A DNA stretch of 64,000 nt from Whalleya microplaca (lineage: Eukaryota; Ascomycota; Sordariomycetes; Xylariales; Xylariaceae): the NCBI GenBank assembly GCA_022497155.1, contig MU385721.1, positions 914,195 to 978,194 of the forward strand. Direction: 5' to 3'. Both the position numbers and the translations under genes were made by a program. Positions 38,343 to 48,662 of the stretch are shown here, one piece after another. Numbering within the stretch: position 1 is the first letter of the stretch; the number at the start of each line of letters is the position of its first letter. The notes beneath the pieces are model-generated. The model saw only the letters and a program-made list of their open reading frames with translations. It was not told the DNA's origin and ran no database searches.

Positions 38343-38867
38343 TACGATGAGACTTCAGAGGATGTAACTGACGTCTCCATCGACAAGATGTTTGCAAACT
38401 TTGGGTGACTAGCCGATGGCCCCCTAGTAAGAGTCTCCGGGTTAGCATCTCTTCGAAACAACATTGTTGATGGTATTGTTGGTGTCTTAAACTAGGGTGA
38501 AGGGGTTGACGTTTTCTTCAGTCTTCTACATCAATAGTGCGTCTGAATGTATGTATGAGTATGGCTCAAGGGGCACAGGAAATTCCGTGCGCCTAGTAGG
38601 TAGTCACGAAGGGATAGGTCACATATCCGTTGATCATAGAAAAAGATGTCTATGCTCATGCCTTCCCATTTTCGTGAAAATGAAGGCGTCCAGCCACACG
38701 TATTGGACCGAGAACTCCAAACGCCTTCGCCTAGAAATGCCAATATACACAAGCTGATCGGTCTTAGTCGCCAACCAATAGTTGAGTCTTTACAGCCCTC
38801 TTTCTTTTCCATTGTAGTCAACTCGTCTGTCTCCCTACCATTCCTAGCCACCCAATCGCTTCCTCTT
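38343..38867. other. intergenic region between convergent genes
   Basis: About 525 bp between the stop codons of the zinc-knuckle gene and AP-2 sigma; should contain both 3' UTRs. No further gene or repeat seen. Confidence 0.6.
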
Positions 38868-39519
38868 CTACTCGAGTTTATCCAGGTGCTCGAGGCGGGT
38901 GAGCACGACCTGCTTGCTGGTCTCCTCGATCTCGCCGGCGAGGAAGACCTCGTCGAGGATGGCGTAGACCTTGTAGAAGTTGAAGACGAGGTCGAGCTCG
39001 CAGACGTTGCCGAAGAAGGCGTCGAGGACCTCGACGAAGAAGTGGATGGCCTCGAGGTAGGCCAGCTCGTTGTCGTTGGTGTCGACGCAGGCGCAGAAGA
39101 ACAGCCCCGCGTACCGCCGGTACACGATCTTGTTGTTCCGGAACTCGACGAAGTTGGACTGGTACTTTTGGTCGCGCGGCGCGACGAGTCGGTGGACCTG
39201 TTGGTGGGAAGAACGGGGAGATGTTAGTTCGGCTGGGTAGGTATCGAGGTTGGTGCGGTATGTAGAGCTTGGATTGAGGGGTGTTGATAATGAGGGGATC
39301 GGTGTATGTAATGCTCATAAGGGCATGGAAATACGAAAGTAATGCGTACCTCGCCTTTAAGCTTGATCTTCTCGTCGTCGCTGTACGGCACGTACCATTT
39401 CGCAAGCCGCGTTTTGCCCCTGCGATTGGGATTATGCGGTTAGTGGACATACGTGAGTTGCGGCTTCATTGGAAAATAAGTACTCACTGGCGATTCTGAA
39501 TCAATATGAAGGACAACAT
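38868..39519 (-). CDS. aps2: AP-2 complex subunit sigma (clathrin adaptor small chain)
   Basis: Exons 39488-39519, 39350-39419 and 38868-39197 give 143 aa, the exact size of the family. It reads [20 protein letters not shown] at the start, contains [20 protein letters not shown] in the middle and ends with [20 protein letters not shown] plus LDKLE. The longin-type fold is continuous throughout. The AP-2 adaptor complex (alpha, beta2, mu2, sigma2) links cargo with dileucine signals to clathrin at the plasma membrane; sigma2 forms part of the dileucine pocket. The first exon is 32 nt and the last exon is markedly GC-rich, with G/C in almost every third codon position. Identity to AP-2 rather than AP-1 is supported by [20 protein letters not shown]. 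Confidence 0.96.
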
Positions 39520-39839
39520 CGTCGCGTGTGTCGCCGACTGCGTCGCAATTGAGAGATGTCGACGTAAAGTTCTCTACAGATTAATTAATCCAGGGTCACT
39601 TGCAGGGGAGCAATTGGTGGGGAGGTGCTAGGAGATACAGTGTTCACGTAAGCAAGACCCAAATACTCGCACGGTACATCTTACCCCTGAATCTGCCATA
39701 TAATAACATGGCATACAACATATACCATAAATCAGCCACAGTGGTGTTAGAAGGTAAGAGGGGAGAGGTAATGAATTAATCTATGAAAGGATCGTATATC
39801 GTAAACTAAAAGCGGGAGAAATCATGAACATCTACATCT
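39520..39839. other. short intergenic region between AP-2 sigma and the SDR gene
   Basis: About 320 bp upstream of the AP-2 sigma start and downstream of the SDR stop; promoter of the former and 3' UTR of the latter. Nothing else recognised. Confidence 0.6.
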
Positions 39840-40882
39840 CTAAATATCGAACTTCTCCCCAACCAATTCCTCACTCATCTTCCAGGACTTCTCTGCCAGC
39901 TCAGGGTCCGTAGCCCACTCCTTGATCGACTTAGGATCAGTCGTCAAGTTGACATCCTCCAAAAAGACCCCCTCCTCATCCTTCCCCAGCTCCGGGTCCA
40001 ACGCAGCCCGGATGACCGTCGCGACGCCCTGCTGCAGCGTCTTAGACGGGAACGTCTTCCCCACGTTCGCAAGCGCCATGCCATTGATCCTCCACGCGGC
40101 CGCCTCGAGGACCTCCATCATGCGCTCCTTGTCCATTGCTAAGAGGTTCGCCTGCAGCCCCGTGGCGACGTGGCCCGGGTCAACCGCAAACGCGCGCACG
40201 CCGCGGGCGCCCAGGCGCGCGTTCAGCGCCACCGCGTACAGTACCACGGCGGTCTTGGCCTGTCCGTAGGCCGCGAACTCCGAGTATGACCCCGGCTCCG
40301 CGAAGTTGGGGTCCGCGAAGCGCACGCCGTTGTGGCGGTGGCCGGAGGAGCTGAGCAGGACGATGCGCGCGGCCTGGGCTAGCTTGGGCATGATCGTGTT
40401 CGTCAGCACGAAGTGCCCCAGGTGGTTGCTCTGCAACTGGAACTCGAGGCCGTCGACGGTCAGCTGGAAGGGCGTCGCCATGACGCCCGCGTTATTGATC
40501 ACGACGTCGATGTGCGCGATCTCGGGGTCCGCGAGGATCGTCTGCGCGGCGGCGCGCACGCTCTTCAGTGAAGCCAGGTCAGCTTCCACGAACTTCGTCT
40601 TGATGGCGTTGCTGGTCGCCCGGATCGCGTCGAGGGTCGGCTGCGCCTTGCGCAGGGTGCGCCCGACGAGGATGATCATCGCGGGAGACTCAGTGGCTAG
40701 TGAGATGACGGTTTCGGCGCCGAGGCCACCTGGACTGGGGCCCGTCAAGAGGACTGTATCGTGTCAGTCCTTATATCGGTATGGAATTGTTTGGATATAC
40801 ACCTACAAGTTTTGCCCTTTACCTGGTCCGCAAACTGGTGTACAAGTGTCATGCCTTCGGTTTCCCTGTTGTAAGTAGCCAT
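39840..40882 (-). CDS. Short-chain dehydrogenase/reductase (retinol-dehydrogenase/WWOX-like)
   Basis: Exons 40807-40882 and 39840-40753 (intron 53 nt) give 329 aa. The NAD(P)-binding motif is LLTGPSPGGLGAET, a slightly altered TGxxxGxG; VINNAGVMATP is the NNAG motif; IVLLSSSGHRHNG holds the catalytic Ser; and YGQAK is the YxxxK pair. VDPGHVATGL is the usual substrate-loop start. This is the 'classical' SDR subgroup found in many fungal retinol dehydrogenase/light-induced reductase-like proteins; substrate unknown. No signal peptide; probably cytosolic. The second exon is very GC-rich at third codon positions compared with flanking genes, a property shared in this window with AP-2 sigma exon 3 and the 6PGDH-like gene at 58-59 kb. 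Start ATG opens MATYNRETEGM. Confidence 0.93.
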
Positions 40883-41785
40883 TATTGTTCTTGTTTCTTT
40901 CTGATAAGATGAAGTAAAAATAGAGGTTTAAACGTCAAATTAAGTATGAGATTGATTTCTACGTATTTCGACACTGTACCGAATGCCTCTTCGAATACTT
41001 CATCGTCGTCCGACTTCAGCTTCTTATAGACGAGCTGTGATGGTATCGCTGACGCCAGTCTTGCCATTGCGCAAGTCGAGGTGTCCTCTCAATGGAAGTG
41101 TCTCTGCAAGAGCCGGTCTTAGACAATCTATAAAACCGGAATGCCTTCATTACGCATACGAGTGTCCCTACGGAAGGCTATCAGATATGATCTTCGTCCG
41201 ACTCTTCGAGAATCGTGCCACAGGTTAATCACAATGCGTAATCTGAAAGCCTCGTGGTGTTTAGCACTAAAAACATCGCCAAGAAAGGCTTGGCTAGTGA
41301 AGCTCGTAGCTGCATGTCGTCGCATTTGCCAGGCAGATCCAAGCCTTGCTTCCGTTAAATCCAAACCCCGAGGATTCCTGCAGCGTCAGCCATATTAATA
41401 CAGGTCAGCTCCACAATCATAGATTAATTTTGTAACAAGCATACTTGATCATGTCCGTAGCGAAAGGATAACGATAGACTTCTGCAACGCACTTCTTAAA
41501 GAATGATATAACTTTCATAGCAAAGACAAATTGTCATTCTGTACCAAGGCAAGAAGTACATGATCATCAAATATCTGAAGAGACGCGCTGAAACCGAGTG
41601 TATAATAGGCTAACATATGAATATGGTATCAGTTTCGAGGTGCGTACCAACGGAGGACACCTAGCGAATCTTTCGGTTCCCATTCAGTGCCTTGGGCTTA
41701 TGACCCACTTGCTGCTTTTCTAAACACGACTCCTATCTCCAACTTTCTCGCTGAGGTGCAACTGTCTGCCAGACTACCAAGGGCA
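40883..41785. other. intergenic region, no supported gene
   Basis: About 900 bp. From about 40980 to 41400 the sequence has balanced composition and overlapping open frames on both strands of 60-85 codons, which could be a coding remnant, but no family motif or splice-compatible reading emerged. Confidence 0.45.
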
Positions 41786-42793
41786 CTAGTGCTTTTTCGA
41801 CTCACTCCTTTGGATCCTCACGACAGTGTCAGTAAGATCAGATCGAGTATACTTATTAGGAATAGACATGCCCGGAGGGTGTCCTTTCATTCCCCACACC
41901 GTGTGGTAGAGCGATCGGACAACTACCACATGGGGCCGGGACTTAAGAGCGCCAATGACATGCCCGACAGGCATGATGGAGTTTGGCTGCTGATCATTAG
42001 GGATACCTGGTACATCAATGTGAGATGTGAAGTCCTCGTCCTTGAGGATGACTTGTCCTGACGCATCCCTCGTCCGATAGAACTTATCGTGAAGAATCAT
42101 GCCTTTGGCACGCGATGACTTGCTTTGGGGACGCGCCGTCCTCCCTAGATCTAATCGCTCGCAATAAACCCATATTCCCTCATCTTCAGGCTTGAGTGGA
42201 GGATCGAAGGTAGCAAGGAAGACGAACTTATAATTTGAATTCTCCCGCCCTTGAGGTCCAATATTGACCCATGTAACCAGTTCACCCGGTAGCAAAGGGT
42301 TAAGCCTCAAGCCTACTCCCGCTATCACTCGATTATCGACGGTCCGAGCACGTAGAGCGGTGGAATGTGTAAGCTTCTGTGGCTCCAGAGCTATTTCGCC
42401 AAAACGCTCCACAGGCCAAAATAGATCCCGACACTTCGCGACTTCCATAGATGGATCTTTGCCGAAGGAGGGCTTGATCTCAATCAACGAGTAGTGAAGC
42501 TCATGGCATGTCTCGTAGACGGTGCCAACGTGAATACAGCCATCATGGTCTTCAATCCTCATGCCTTGCGAAGGTTGGTCGGATTCCGATGACACGAGAA
42601 TGTCTGATGTCATCATGCAATAGGCGGTCCTGGAATCATCGTTTTGGATCTTTTTGGACACAAGGCCGCCAGCAGTTACAACATTTTGAGGGCCTTCATG
42701 CAGGTGTACATGCCTGGGCTATGTCCATGGCGTGCTCTCGTGGGAATAGACGTATTGTCCCTGGGTCATATTCGTTGGGGAATTAATAGACAT
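41786..42793 (-). CDS. Hypothetical protein with an in-frame TAG near the 5' end
   Basis: A long open frame runs from 42718 to a TGA at 41786 (about 310 codons) without a family I recognise. It is extended in the same frame upstream to an ATG at 42793 (MSINSPTNMTQ) but a TAG interrupts at 42719-42721, codon 25. The protein has alternating hydrophobic/polar segments suggesting beta structure, for example DGCIHVGTVYETCHELHYSL, VGLRLNPLLPGELVTWVNIG and YKFVFLATFDPPLKPEDEGI; no membrane segment. Three readings are possible: a nonsense mutation (CAG to TAG would be a RIP-type CpA to TpA change), an unusually short 33-nt intron ending at ACATAG, or a start elsewhere (first in-frame ATG after the stop is in YCMMTSD). 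A degenerate relative of its N-terminal part seems to lie just upstream (42906-43169). Confidence 0.5.
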
Positions 42794-42905
42794 AACTGGT
42801 TAGAAATTCTGATATAGAGTATTGGAGATGGCATTCTCGAGGTTTTCAAGCGGTCTTATATACTTCGGCGTAGTTTTCGAAAGAAAGTGTCGACGAAAGT
42901 TGGTT

Positions 42906-43169
42906 CTATATCATGTGGCTATACTCGAATTGTATCAACGTCACATGGTCTTCCAGATCTAATTTCGTAGTGATGAGTCCTTGAATTCCTTTGTTATTAT
43001 TGGGATCATTGGCGGCAAACTTACCGAAGTGAACAAAGCCATCCTCCTAGCGCCAACAATGTGTTATAATCGCATACTGAGAACAATCAATTGATTAAGG
43101 GCCTAGCCCAAGTGGTCTAAAGAGCATGCACACAATTGCTCGGGAATCATCAAGAATGGCAGTCCTAAG
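42906..43169 (-). pseudogene. Possible degenerate duplicate of the neighbouring hypothetical gene's N-terminus
   Basis: On the minus strand, DDSRAIVCML (about 43150-43120) parallels DDSRTAYCMM of the downstream gene. After an interruption, EDGFVHFGKFAAND followed by LEDHVTLIQFEYSH parallels EDHDGCIHVGTVYE and LHYSLIEIKPS. The second piece is open and ends with TAG at 42906-42908. Order and spacing are conserved but the two pieces are in different frames with stops between. The similarity is weak and judged by eye; it could instead be an upstream exon of the same gene. Confidence 0.35.
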
Positions 43170-43429
43170 ATAAATTATAATGAATTCAGACGAGAAACCA
43201 ACCAACCGAGTACCCCTTGAAAACACTCCTCGAAAACACCGTTCGCTATTGGGTATACCCGTGGATGCCTGTCCCTTGTGCCTGACCCCTCCGTATTTGC
43301 CAGAGCGTTAGGTCCTCGTGAACGCCGCAAATCCCAGGAGAAGGTCTGGTCTGGTGGCCGGTTTGTGCTTCCGCTGATCATGAGCCAACACTCCAACTCC
43401 GCTTGGTCCCTTATGATAATAGTATTAGA

Positions 43430-44392
43430 TTAAAACAGCTTCAGGTTGGTTCTCTGCTGTAATCTCGTTCCATTCAGCATAGCACGTGATTTCTTTGGTA
43501 GAGACTGAAGCCTTCGGAAAGCTTCCTGGACATGTCGCGATTCAACTGGCGTCTTGCCCTCGCTGGGCGGATCAAACAGACCCTGCGCAAGTTTTCGTTT
43601 CTTGTTGCCTGGGCTCTCGCCTCCACTTCGCTCCTTCCAGAGGTCTTCCTGCTCCTTGATCTTGAGAGCCTCCTCCGTGAGCGTCTGTACCATCTCAAAC
43701 GTTAAGAACCCGAGAATGTCGACAATGTCGTCGGATGGCTTGCTGTCGGTCACAATACCAAAGCCGGCCCACTCCCTGAATCTCTTTCCCTTTCGGTAAG
43801 TGAAGGATGCTTGCCGGTATTCAGACCACGTGACGTATTCCTCCCTGGTCATGGCCTTGGTGCGTTCATCGGCTTTGCGCAGTCGTTCGAGAGTGATGGT
43901 GTTCATCTCTTCCTCTTCCTCATCTTCCTCATCGTCACGTTCCGGGACTTCCTGGCTGTAGAATGATGACGGTTCCCAGGGCAGCTTGACCTTGGCTTTC
44001 TTGTTCTTCTTGGCGGCTTCTTCTACGGCGGGGCCCCCGGGCACAACACCACCGGCAGGGTCGTCGCCGACACCTAGGTCGGCGTCTCCGCCCTTTTCGT
44101 CGGAGTCTTTGGCACTCTTGCGGACATCCTTCCAGGACAGGAATGTTCTGAGTCGCGAGACCTTTGGCGCATCATCGCGAATTTGGAATATCAGATCGTT
44201 GATTGTGATGGCTCGCGCGCCACGGCGTGCGGCCAGTTCGGTACAGTTTCGCAAAATTTCTATGACCTGTTGCCGCACAATTTCTTCTATGATGGCGGTA
44301 GTTTCAACAGACGGTTCCCCGGCCTCACCAGAGACATACATCATCTGCTGGATCTCCTGCCTGTACTTGTGCTGTTTGCTGTTGTCCGCCAT
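43430..44392 (-). CDS. spt3: SPT3, SAGA complex histone-fold subunit
   Basis: Single exon, 320 aa. The N-terminal histone fold starts [20 protein letters not shown] and continues through [30 protein letters not shown] and [13 protein letters not shown], the hallmark of Spt3/TFIID-18 family proteins. A low-complexity insert ([14 protein letters not shown] to an acidic [10 protein letters not shown] run at about residues 155-165) separates it from the second, degenerate histone fold around [20 protein letters not shown]. Spt3 sits in the SAGA co-activator and helps load TBP at TATA promoters. Nuclear. Start ATG opens [11 protein letters not shown]. It is the second of two minus-strand genes in tandem with PPM1, 575 bp apart. 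Confidence 0.95.
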   Translation of the reverse strand: MADNSKQHKYRQEIQQMMYVSGEAGEPSVETTAIIEEIVRQQVIEILRNCTELAARRGARAITINDLIFQIRDDAPKVSRLRTFLSWKDVRKSAKDSDEKGGDADLGVGDDPAGGVVPGGPAVEEAAKKNKKAKVKLPWEPSSFYSQEVPERDDEEDEEEEEMNTITLERLRKADERTKAMTREEYVTWSEYRQASFTYRKGKRFREWAGFGIVTDSKPSDDIVDILGFLTFEMVQTLTEEALKIKEQEDLWKERSGGESPGNKKRKLAQGLFDPPSEGKTPVESRHVQEAFRRLQSLPKKSRAMLNGTRLQQRTNLKLF

Positions 44393-44967
44393 CTTGAATG
44401 ATGATCACGAATGCTGGTAGCGTAGCGGTAGCCAAAATTAATTTTACATGCAATATCAAGGATGGACTTTATATTTGGAGCGATGGTAGCCTCTTGGAAC
44501 AGAAGTTATTGTTACAGAAGGTGAATGAGAAGACAATTAATTTGAGTGTGAATGATGAATGAAGCATTCAATGTTTAACAATTAAACATGGAGGTGGGTC
44601 ATCAATGTTACGTAATCGCAGATGGGGCTAAAGTTCTAGATTCCTACGTGTTCCACAAAGCTTAAAAAGGGTCAGACGGGTGCGAAACTGTGTTTGTACA
44701 TACCCCAACTTGAGATTGTCAAGATTAAATTATCTAAATCAAGTGAATTTAGAAACATGTAGACAATAAAGCATCTTAGTTATGATAGTATTATTTTCTG
44801 TGGCGTTCGTGTCACATTGCCGGCCGAGCTAGGCCGAGCCAACGAAGAAAAAAAGCGAGATAGACCTCTACTACTCTTACGTGTGTAAACCCATGGCTAT
44901 TGTGGTTCATATATGTAACGGATCGATGATCAAGTGTGTGATGTACCAATATTCAGAGCCAAAAGTC
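44393..44967. other. intergenic region between PPM1 and SPT3
   Basis: About 575 bp, AT-rich, containing the SPT3 promoter and the PPM1 3' UTR. A long A/G-rich stretch (about 44848-44860) and no other recognised feature. Confidence 0.55.
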
Positions 44968-46085
44968 TCATCCTAAATCAGTCTCCCATCGATGGAATCC
45001 GTCTCCTCTCCAGCCCCAAGCTACGACATAATGGTCTGCCAGAAGATTCCACTCTTCAACCTCATCTAATCCTTCTAGACTATCGACCCTCTCCTTTTCT
45101 TCAGTCGACACCCATTTCTGCCATATTTGCTCTATTGTCAAGCTCTCCACGGACTGAAAGCCCGCTTCTTTCAATCGAGCCTGTTGTTTGCTGGGGTCTT
45201 GATAAGCATCCAGCGTCGGCATCTGGATTCGTCGCGCTGCCAGATTAGATACCATTTGCCTGCCAAAAGGATCCTCCGGGTGAATTGGTTCGTAGATGAT
45301 GGTTGCGAGGTTCGGTATCCTCTCAGTAAAATGTTTAATAACATTCTTAGCCGCTGGTATCTCTAGGTAGCACAGACAACATTCTGAAATCAGAAGCGTT
45401 GGAACGCCTGTTCGGACTCCGATAAGGGGCTTTGCATCCGGTTTTAGCAAATCTCTTAGATCAAGCCCGTGACACCAATATTGGCAACCATTTGGCAAAT
45501 TTTGATTACCCCAACTCTCATCCTTGACTTCTGACTCGGGAATTATGTTTCTGAGTGAAGGGGCAGCCCTCACAAGCTGCAACTTCTTGGAAGAAATGGC
45601 CGGGAAGTCAATCTCATGATAGATGAGCCCACTATGGGCCGGTTGCGAGAACAGTCTAAAACACCTCGTATCTGTGCCAGCACCGAGAGAGATGATCTGT
45701 CGCTCCTGACCCTGACTGCCGGATAAGAACGAGGATATCAGTCTGTCCAGCGCGGTGGTACGGGTGTAAGTGCCTACCTTCGACTTTAGCACCCCGCCAG
45801 GGCGTAAAAGCTGGCGGGCTTCTCACCTCGGTTGATAATGGGCAGTCTCCGGGTAGCACGTCCGGCGGTGTTCTGCACGAAGAGCTCTGCAAAGGGGTCG
45901 TCCAGGTAGCCCAGATCGACAGCACTCAGGCGTGAGACGGCCGCATCGGTGTCGGTACCCTGGATTGTGGCGTCGTGGCCGGGGGTTGCCGAGGACGAAT
46001 GGCCTCCCCGTCCACGGCCACGGCCTCGCAAGCCTCCCCTGGAACCCCGAAGTGAGAGGAGGTTCGGTATAGATGGGGCTGACAT
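44968..46085 (-). CDS. ppm1: Leucine carboxyl methyltransferase 1 (PPM1/LCMT1)
   Basis: Exons 45827-46085 and 44968-45773 (intron 53 nt, acceptor GTAG before GCACTTAC) give 354 aa. The enzyme methylates the C-terminal leucine of the PP2A catalytic subunit using SAM. Visible family motifs: [35 protein letters not shown] (rebuilt by the splice), the SAM-binding [33 protein letters not shown] and [16 protein letters not shown]. The first 30 residues are an Arg/Gly-rich extension ([16 protein letters not shown]), longer and more basic than usual for the family. Cytosolic/nuclear. It is divergent from the membrane-protein gene at 46755, with 669 bp between the starts. Confidence 0.94.
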
Positions 46086-46754
46086 GTAGAAATTACAATC
46101 GATGTGTCTGATACATGTATGTGCAGCTTGTTGAGTGAGAGTGCTCGAGTTTACTACCTACCCAGGTAATGTAATAATGCTATGTAATCAGTAAGAGGGG
46201 TCGCCTGATGTAACTGCACTAAGAGTGCCTAAGCATGCTCGAAATAGTCTAGCACCAAAACCAAGCTTTTTCTATCCCTGCTGAATCGTCGACGACCTAT
46301 TGGACAGGTAGCCAGTCTGCAACGAATGGGAAGGTGGCATACGCGAATCAGCGGCATGAACCGAAAGGAAGGAATGAGGCAGTGCAGGCGGTTGCCTAGA
46401 TGATCGCTAGGTGCTTTTTGGCGCTTTTTGAGAGCTGAAGAGCGGGGAGCTGGTAAGCTAGCCCGCTAGAGGCCGGTCCTTTCAGCGGTCTTTCGCACAC
46501 TCCAGGCACCCGGCGCCCTAAAAGACGCCTTAAACCCGCAGCTAACAATCTTCACTGTGCCTGCCACCCTCTTCTTCTCTACGATTCCCGTTTAAACTCC
46601 CGGCGCTTCCTGCTGACACCCATTGTCTGTCAAGTCGCCTTGACGTCTATCACCGTTCCTTGTCTTGAAGTTCCCTTAATAAGTTTAGCATAGTTTATCA
46701 ATTTCATCGGATCTTCTTCAACAACCACAATATCCACTCATAACGTCACCCAAG
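46086..46754. other. divergent promoter region between PPM1 and a membrane-protein gene
   Basis: About 670 bp between start codons. A C/T-rich stretch (about 46555-46640) and TATA-like AATAAGTTTAGCATAGTTTA (about 46678-46697) precede the plus-strand gene. No specific operator recognised. Confidence 0.5.
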
Positions 46755-47816
46755 ATGTATCGCGATCTTGCGTACAACGTTTATAAACGGGGCGAGTCCA
46801 CCATGGATGCCTACGAGATGCCAGGTTGGGGCTGGTTGATCATCCTGTTGGATTTCATCGTCTTCTTGCCTCTGTTTGTGCTGGTCAACTACACCTTGCA
46901 GCACATCTTCCCGACTCTCGCAACCGTCGAAGATCCGTCGCCTCCGGCGTACGAACCCGTCTCACTTGACGAGGACGCGCAATCACTCGCCGAAGAGACT
47001 GCTCCGATCGCTGACGAGGCTGCTCGCAGCTCCGACGCACCCGCTGTCACCTCGTCCTTCCGCAGCACTTACCGTGCTCTCTACTCTATCAGCGGCTGGC
47101 GCTCTCTGTTCCGAGGCTTCGCTTGCTACGTTGCGCTGAGTTTCGCTACCTATTTCGTCTATGGCATCATGGTCTCGGCCTTCATTCCCGCTCTTATCGC
47201 CGGCCCCCTCTCCGCTATTGCCCTGGTCCAGCTCTACACGGCCTGGACACACATCGTCATCTCGGCTCCAAGCCCTAAGACTTTCTGGCAGCGCCTGCCC
47301 CCGTTCAAGAAGGCTTTCCAGGCCACCGCCTTGCCCGTTGCCATGTACTTCTTTGCCATTGAGGTCGCCTCTTTCTTCCCGAAGATGCTTGCGAACGTCA
47401 TGAACATGAACCTGTGGCAGCCGAGCGAGCCTGGCAAAATTCCGCAGGCTGACAAGAACGATATCTGGAAGGGGGTCATCGTACTCCTTGTCTCGCTCGT
47501 CATGCATATCTTCCTCGTGATTCCGACCCAGGTCATCCTCACCCGTGTCCAGGCTTCCCTACTTCCCGACGAGGACGACACCGTTGTACCGTTCGACCGC
47601 TCGTTCCAAGGCAAGGTCGAGCCCGCCATTGTCGGTGGCAAGGGTTTCGTCACTGTCAAGGATGCTTGGTCCACTTTCACCCGTGCCTCGTGGATTCGAC
47701 TTGTCAAGCTGTACGTCAAGATTTTCCTGGTAGGCCTGGCACTCTCGTTCGTTTGGATGGCTGTCTTAGTCCCCGAGATGTTCGCTATTATGCGCCACAG
47801 CAAGAAGATTGAGTGA
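46755..47816 (+). CDS. Conserved fungal multi-pass membrane protein
   Basis: Single exon, 353 aa, GC-rich. Hydrophobic segments: about 25-47 (WGWLIILLDFIVFLPLFVLV), two or three between 120 and 175 (GFACYVALSFATYFVYGIMV and the following FIPALIAGPLSAIALVQLYT), about 190-213 (ALPVAMYFFAIEVASFF), about 236-260 (GVIVLLVSLVMHIFLVIPTQ) and 322-345 (IFLVGLALSFVWMAVLVPEM). An acidic cytosolic or lumenal loop lies at residues 55-100. I recall homologues in databases named 'ubiquitin conjugating enzyme', but no UBC catalytic cysteine region is visible, so I regard that name as unsupported. Function unknown; an internal-membrane protein is likely. A second in-frame ATG (MDAYEMPG, codon 17) could be the true start. 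Confidence 0.85.
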   Translation: MYRDLAYNVYKRGESTMDAYEMPGWGWLIILLDFIVFLPLFVLVNYTLQHIFPTLATVEDPSPPAYEPVSLDEDAQSLAEETAPIADEAARSSDAPAVTSSFRSTYRALYSISGWRSLFRGFACYVALSFATYFVYGIMVSAFIPALIAGPLSAIALVQLYTAWTHIVISAPSPKTFWQRLPPFKKAFQATALPVAMYFFAIEVASFFPKMLANVMNMNLWQPSEPGKIPQADKNDIWKGVIVLLVSLVMHIFLVIPTQVILTRVQASLLPDEDDTVVPFDRSFQGKVEPAIVGGKGFVTVKDAWSTFTRASWIRLVKLYVKIFLVGLALSFVWMAVLVPEMFAIMRHSKKIE

Positions 47817-48662
47817 GCAAACCCGGTGTACTACATTACCGCAGGTGATATCAACTATCAATCCTATATTCGAACATATATCAACATCACAATATACCTC
47901 CATACCTCTACGAGTCTATAGGTGGGTTGCGGGATACTCAATTGCTGCGTCGGAAATGGTGCCAATTCAGACTGGATCTGGCGTTTTTGGAATTTTTGAA
48001 AGCGTGTACTATTATATCCACTGGAGTTCGAAGGCTTGGCTACGAGACCACGAGGAAGGCTTGGTAAATCACTCTGGTTCAGTCGAGCCGTCCATCGCAT
48101 CAAAATAGGATCTTTCCAATTGAAATATTGTAAAAATTTGGTCTCTAAGGCTTTAGGTAGTTTCGACAGATACCTAGGTAACTACTTTAGTAGCTAAGCA
48201 TACCTGGGTTTCCCCTCAAGAATAGGATTTCGAGTAATTTCGTCTTTGAACTAGGTTGTGATTTCATCTTTCTCCATACATTGAATCGACTGCGGGTCCC
48301 CCGGAGTAAAGTTTTTATATTTGATACTCGCTTACGGATGTAAAACTAGGCGTATTTGTTCGACGAACTTATCAAAATGTTATGGGGGAACTTGAAATCG
48401 ATGAGTTTCAACTATTACATAACACGCGACTGATTTTCAGTGTGAATCGAGGCCCATTATCAACTGATGATGAACCACAAGGTCTATCTAAATGAGCTCT
48501 AGTGAATACTACTATATGTGGAATTTATCATGTCTAGGAACCTCGATTATGTAGGGGTTGGTGCCAAACAGCAGATTTAATGTTCCAAATGGTTCGATTC
48601 GATGTGAGCAAGTTTGGCTATGAGGAAAACGAATGTATCTCTCACCTATACGATGAATTCCC
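47817..48662. other. intergenic region between convergent genes
   Basis: About 850 bp between stop codons, with a CCTAGGTAACTAC tract at about 48172. A 99-codon open frame overlapping the upstream stop codon has no family signal and is probably 3' UTR. Confidence 0.55.

Noticed and set aside
38646..39450. Open frames of 190-193 codons on both strands across AP-2 sigma
   Set aside because: The true protein is AP-2 sigma in three exons; the others are low-complexity Arg- or Val/Glu-rich translations of the same GC-rich exon.
46755..47816. Naming the membrane protein a ubiquitin-conjugating enzyme
   Set aside because: Several transmembrane segments and no UBC fold or active-site cysteine motif; the database-style name is not supported by the sequence.
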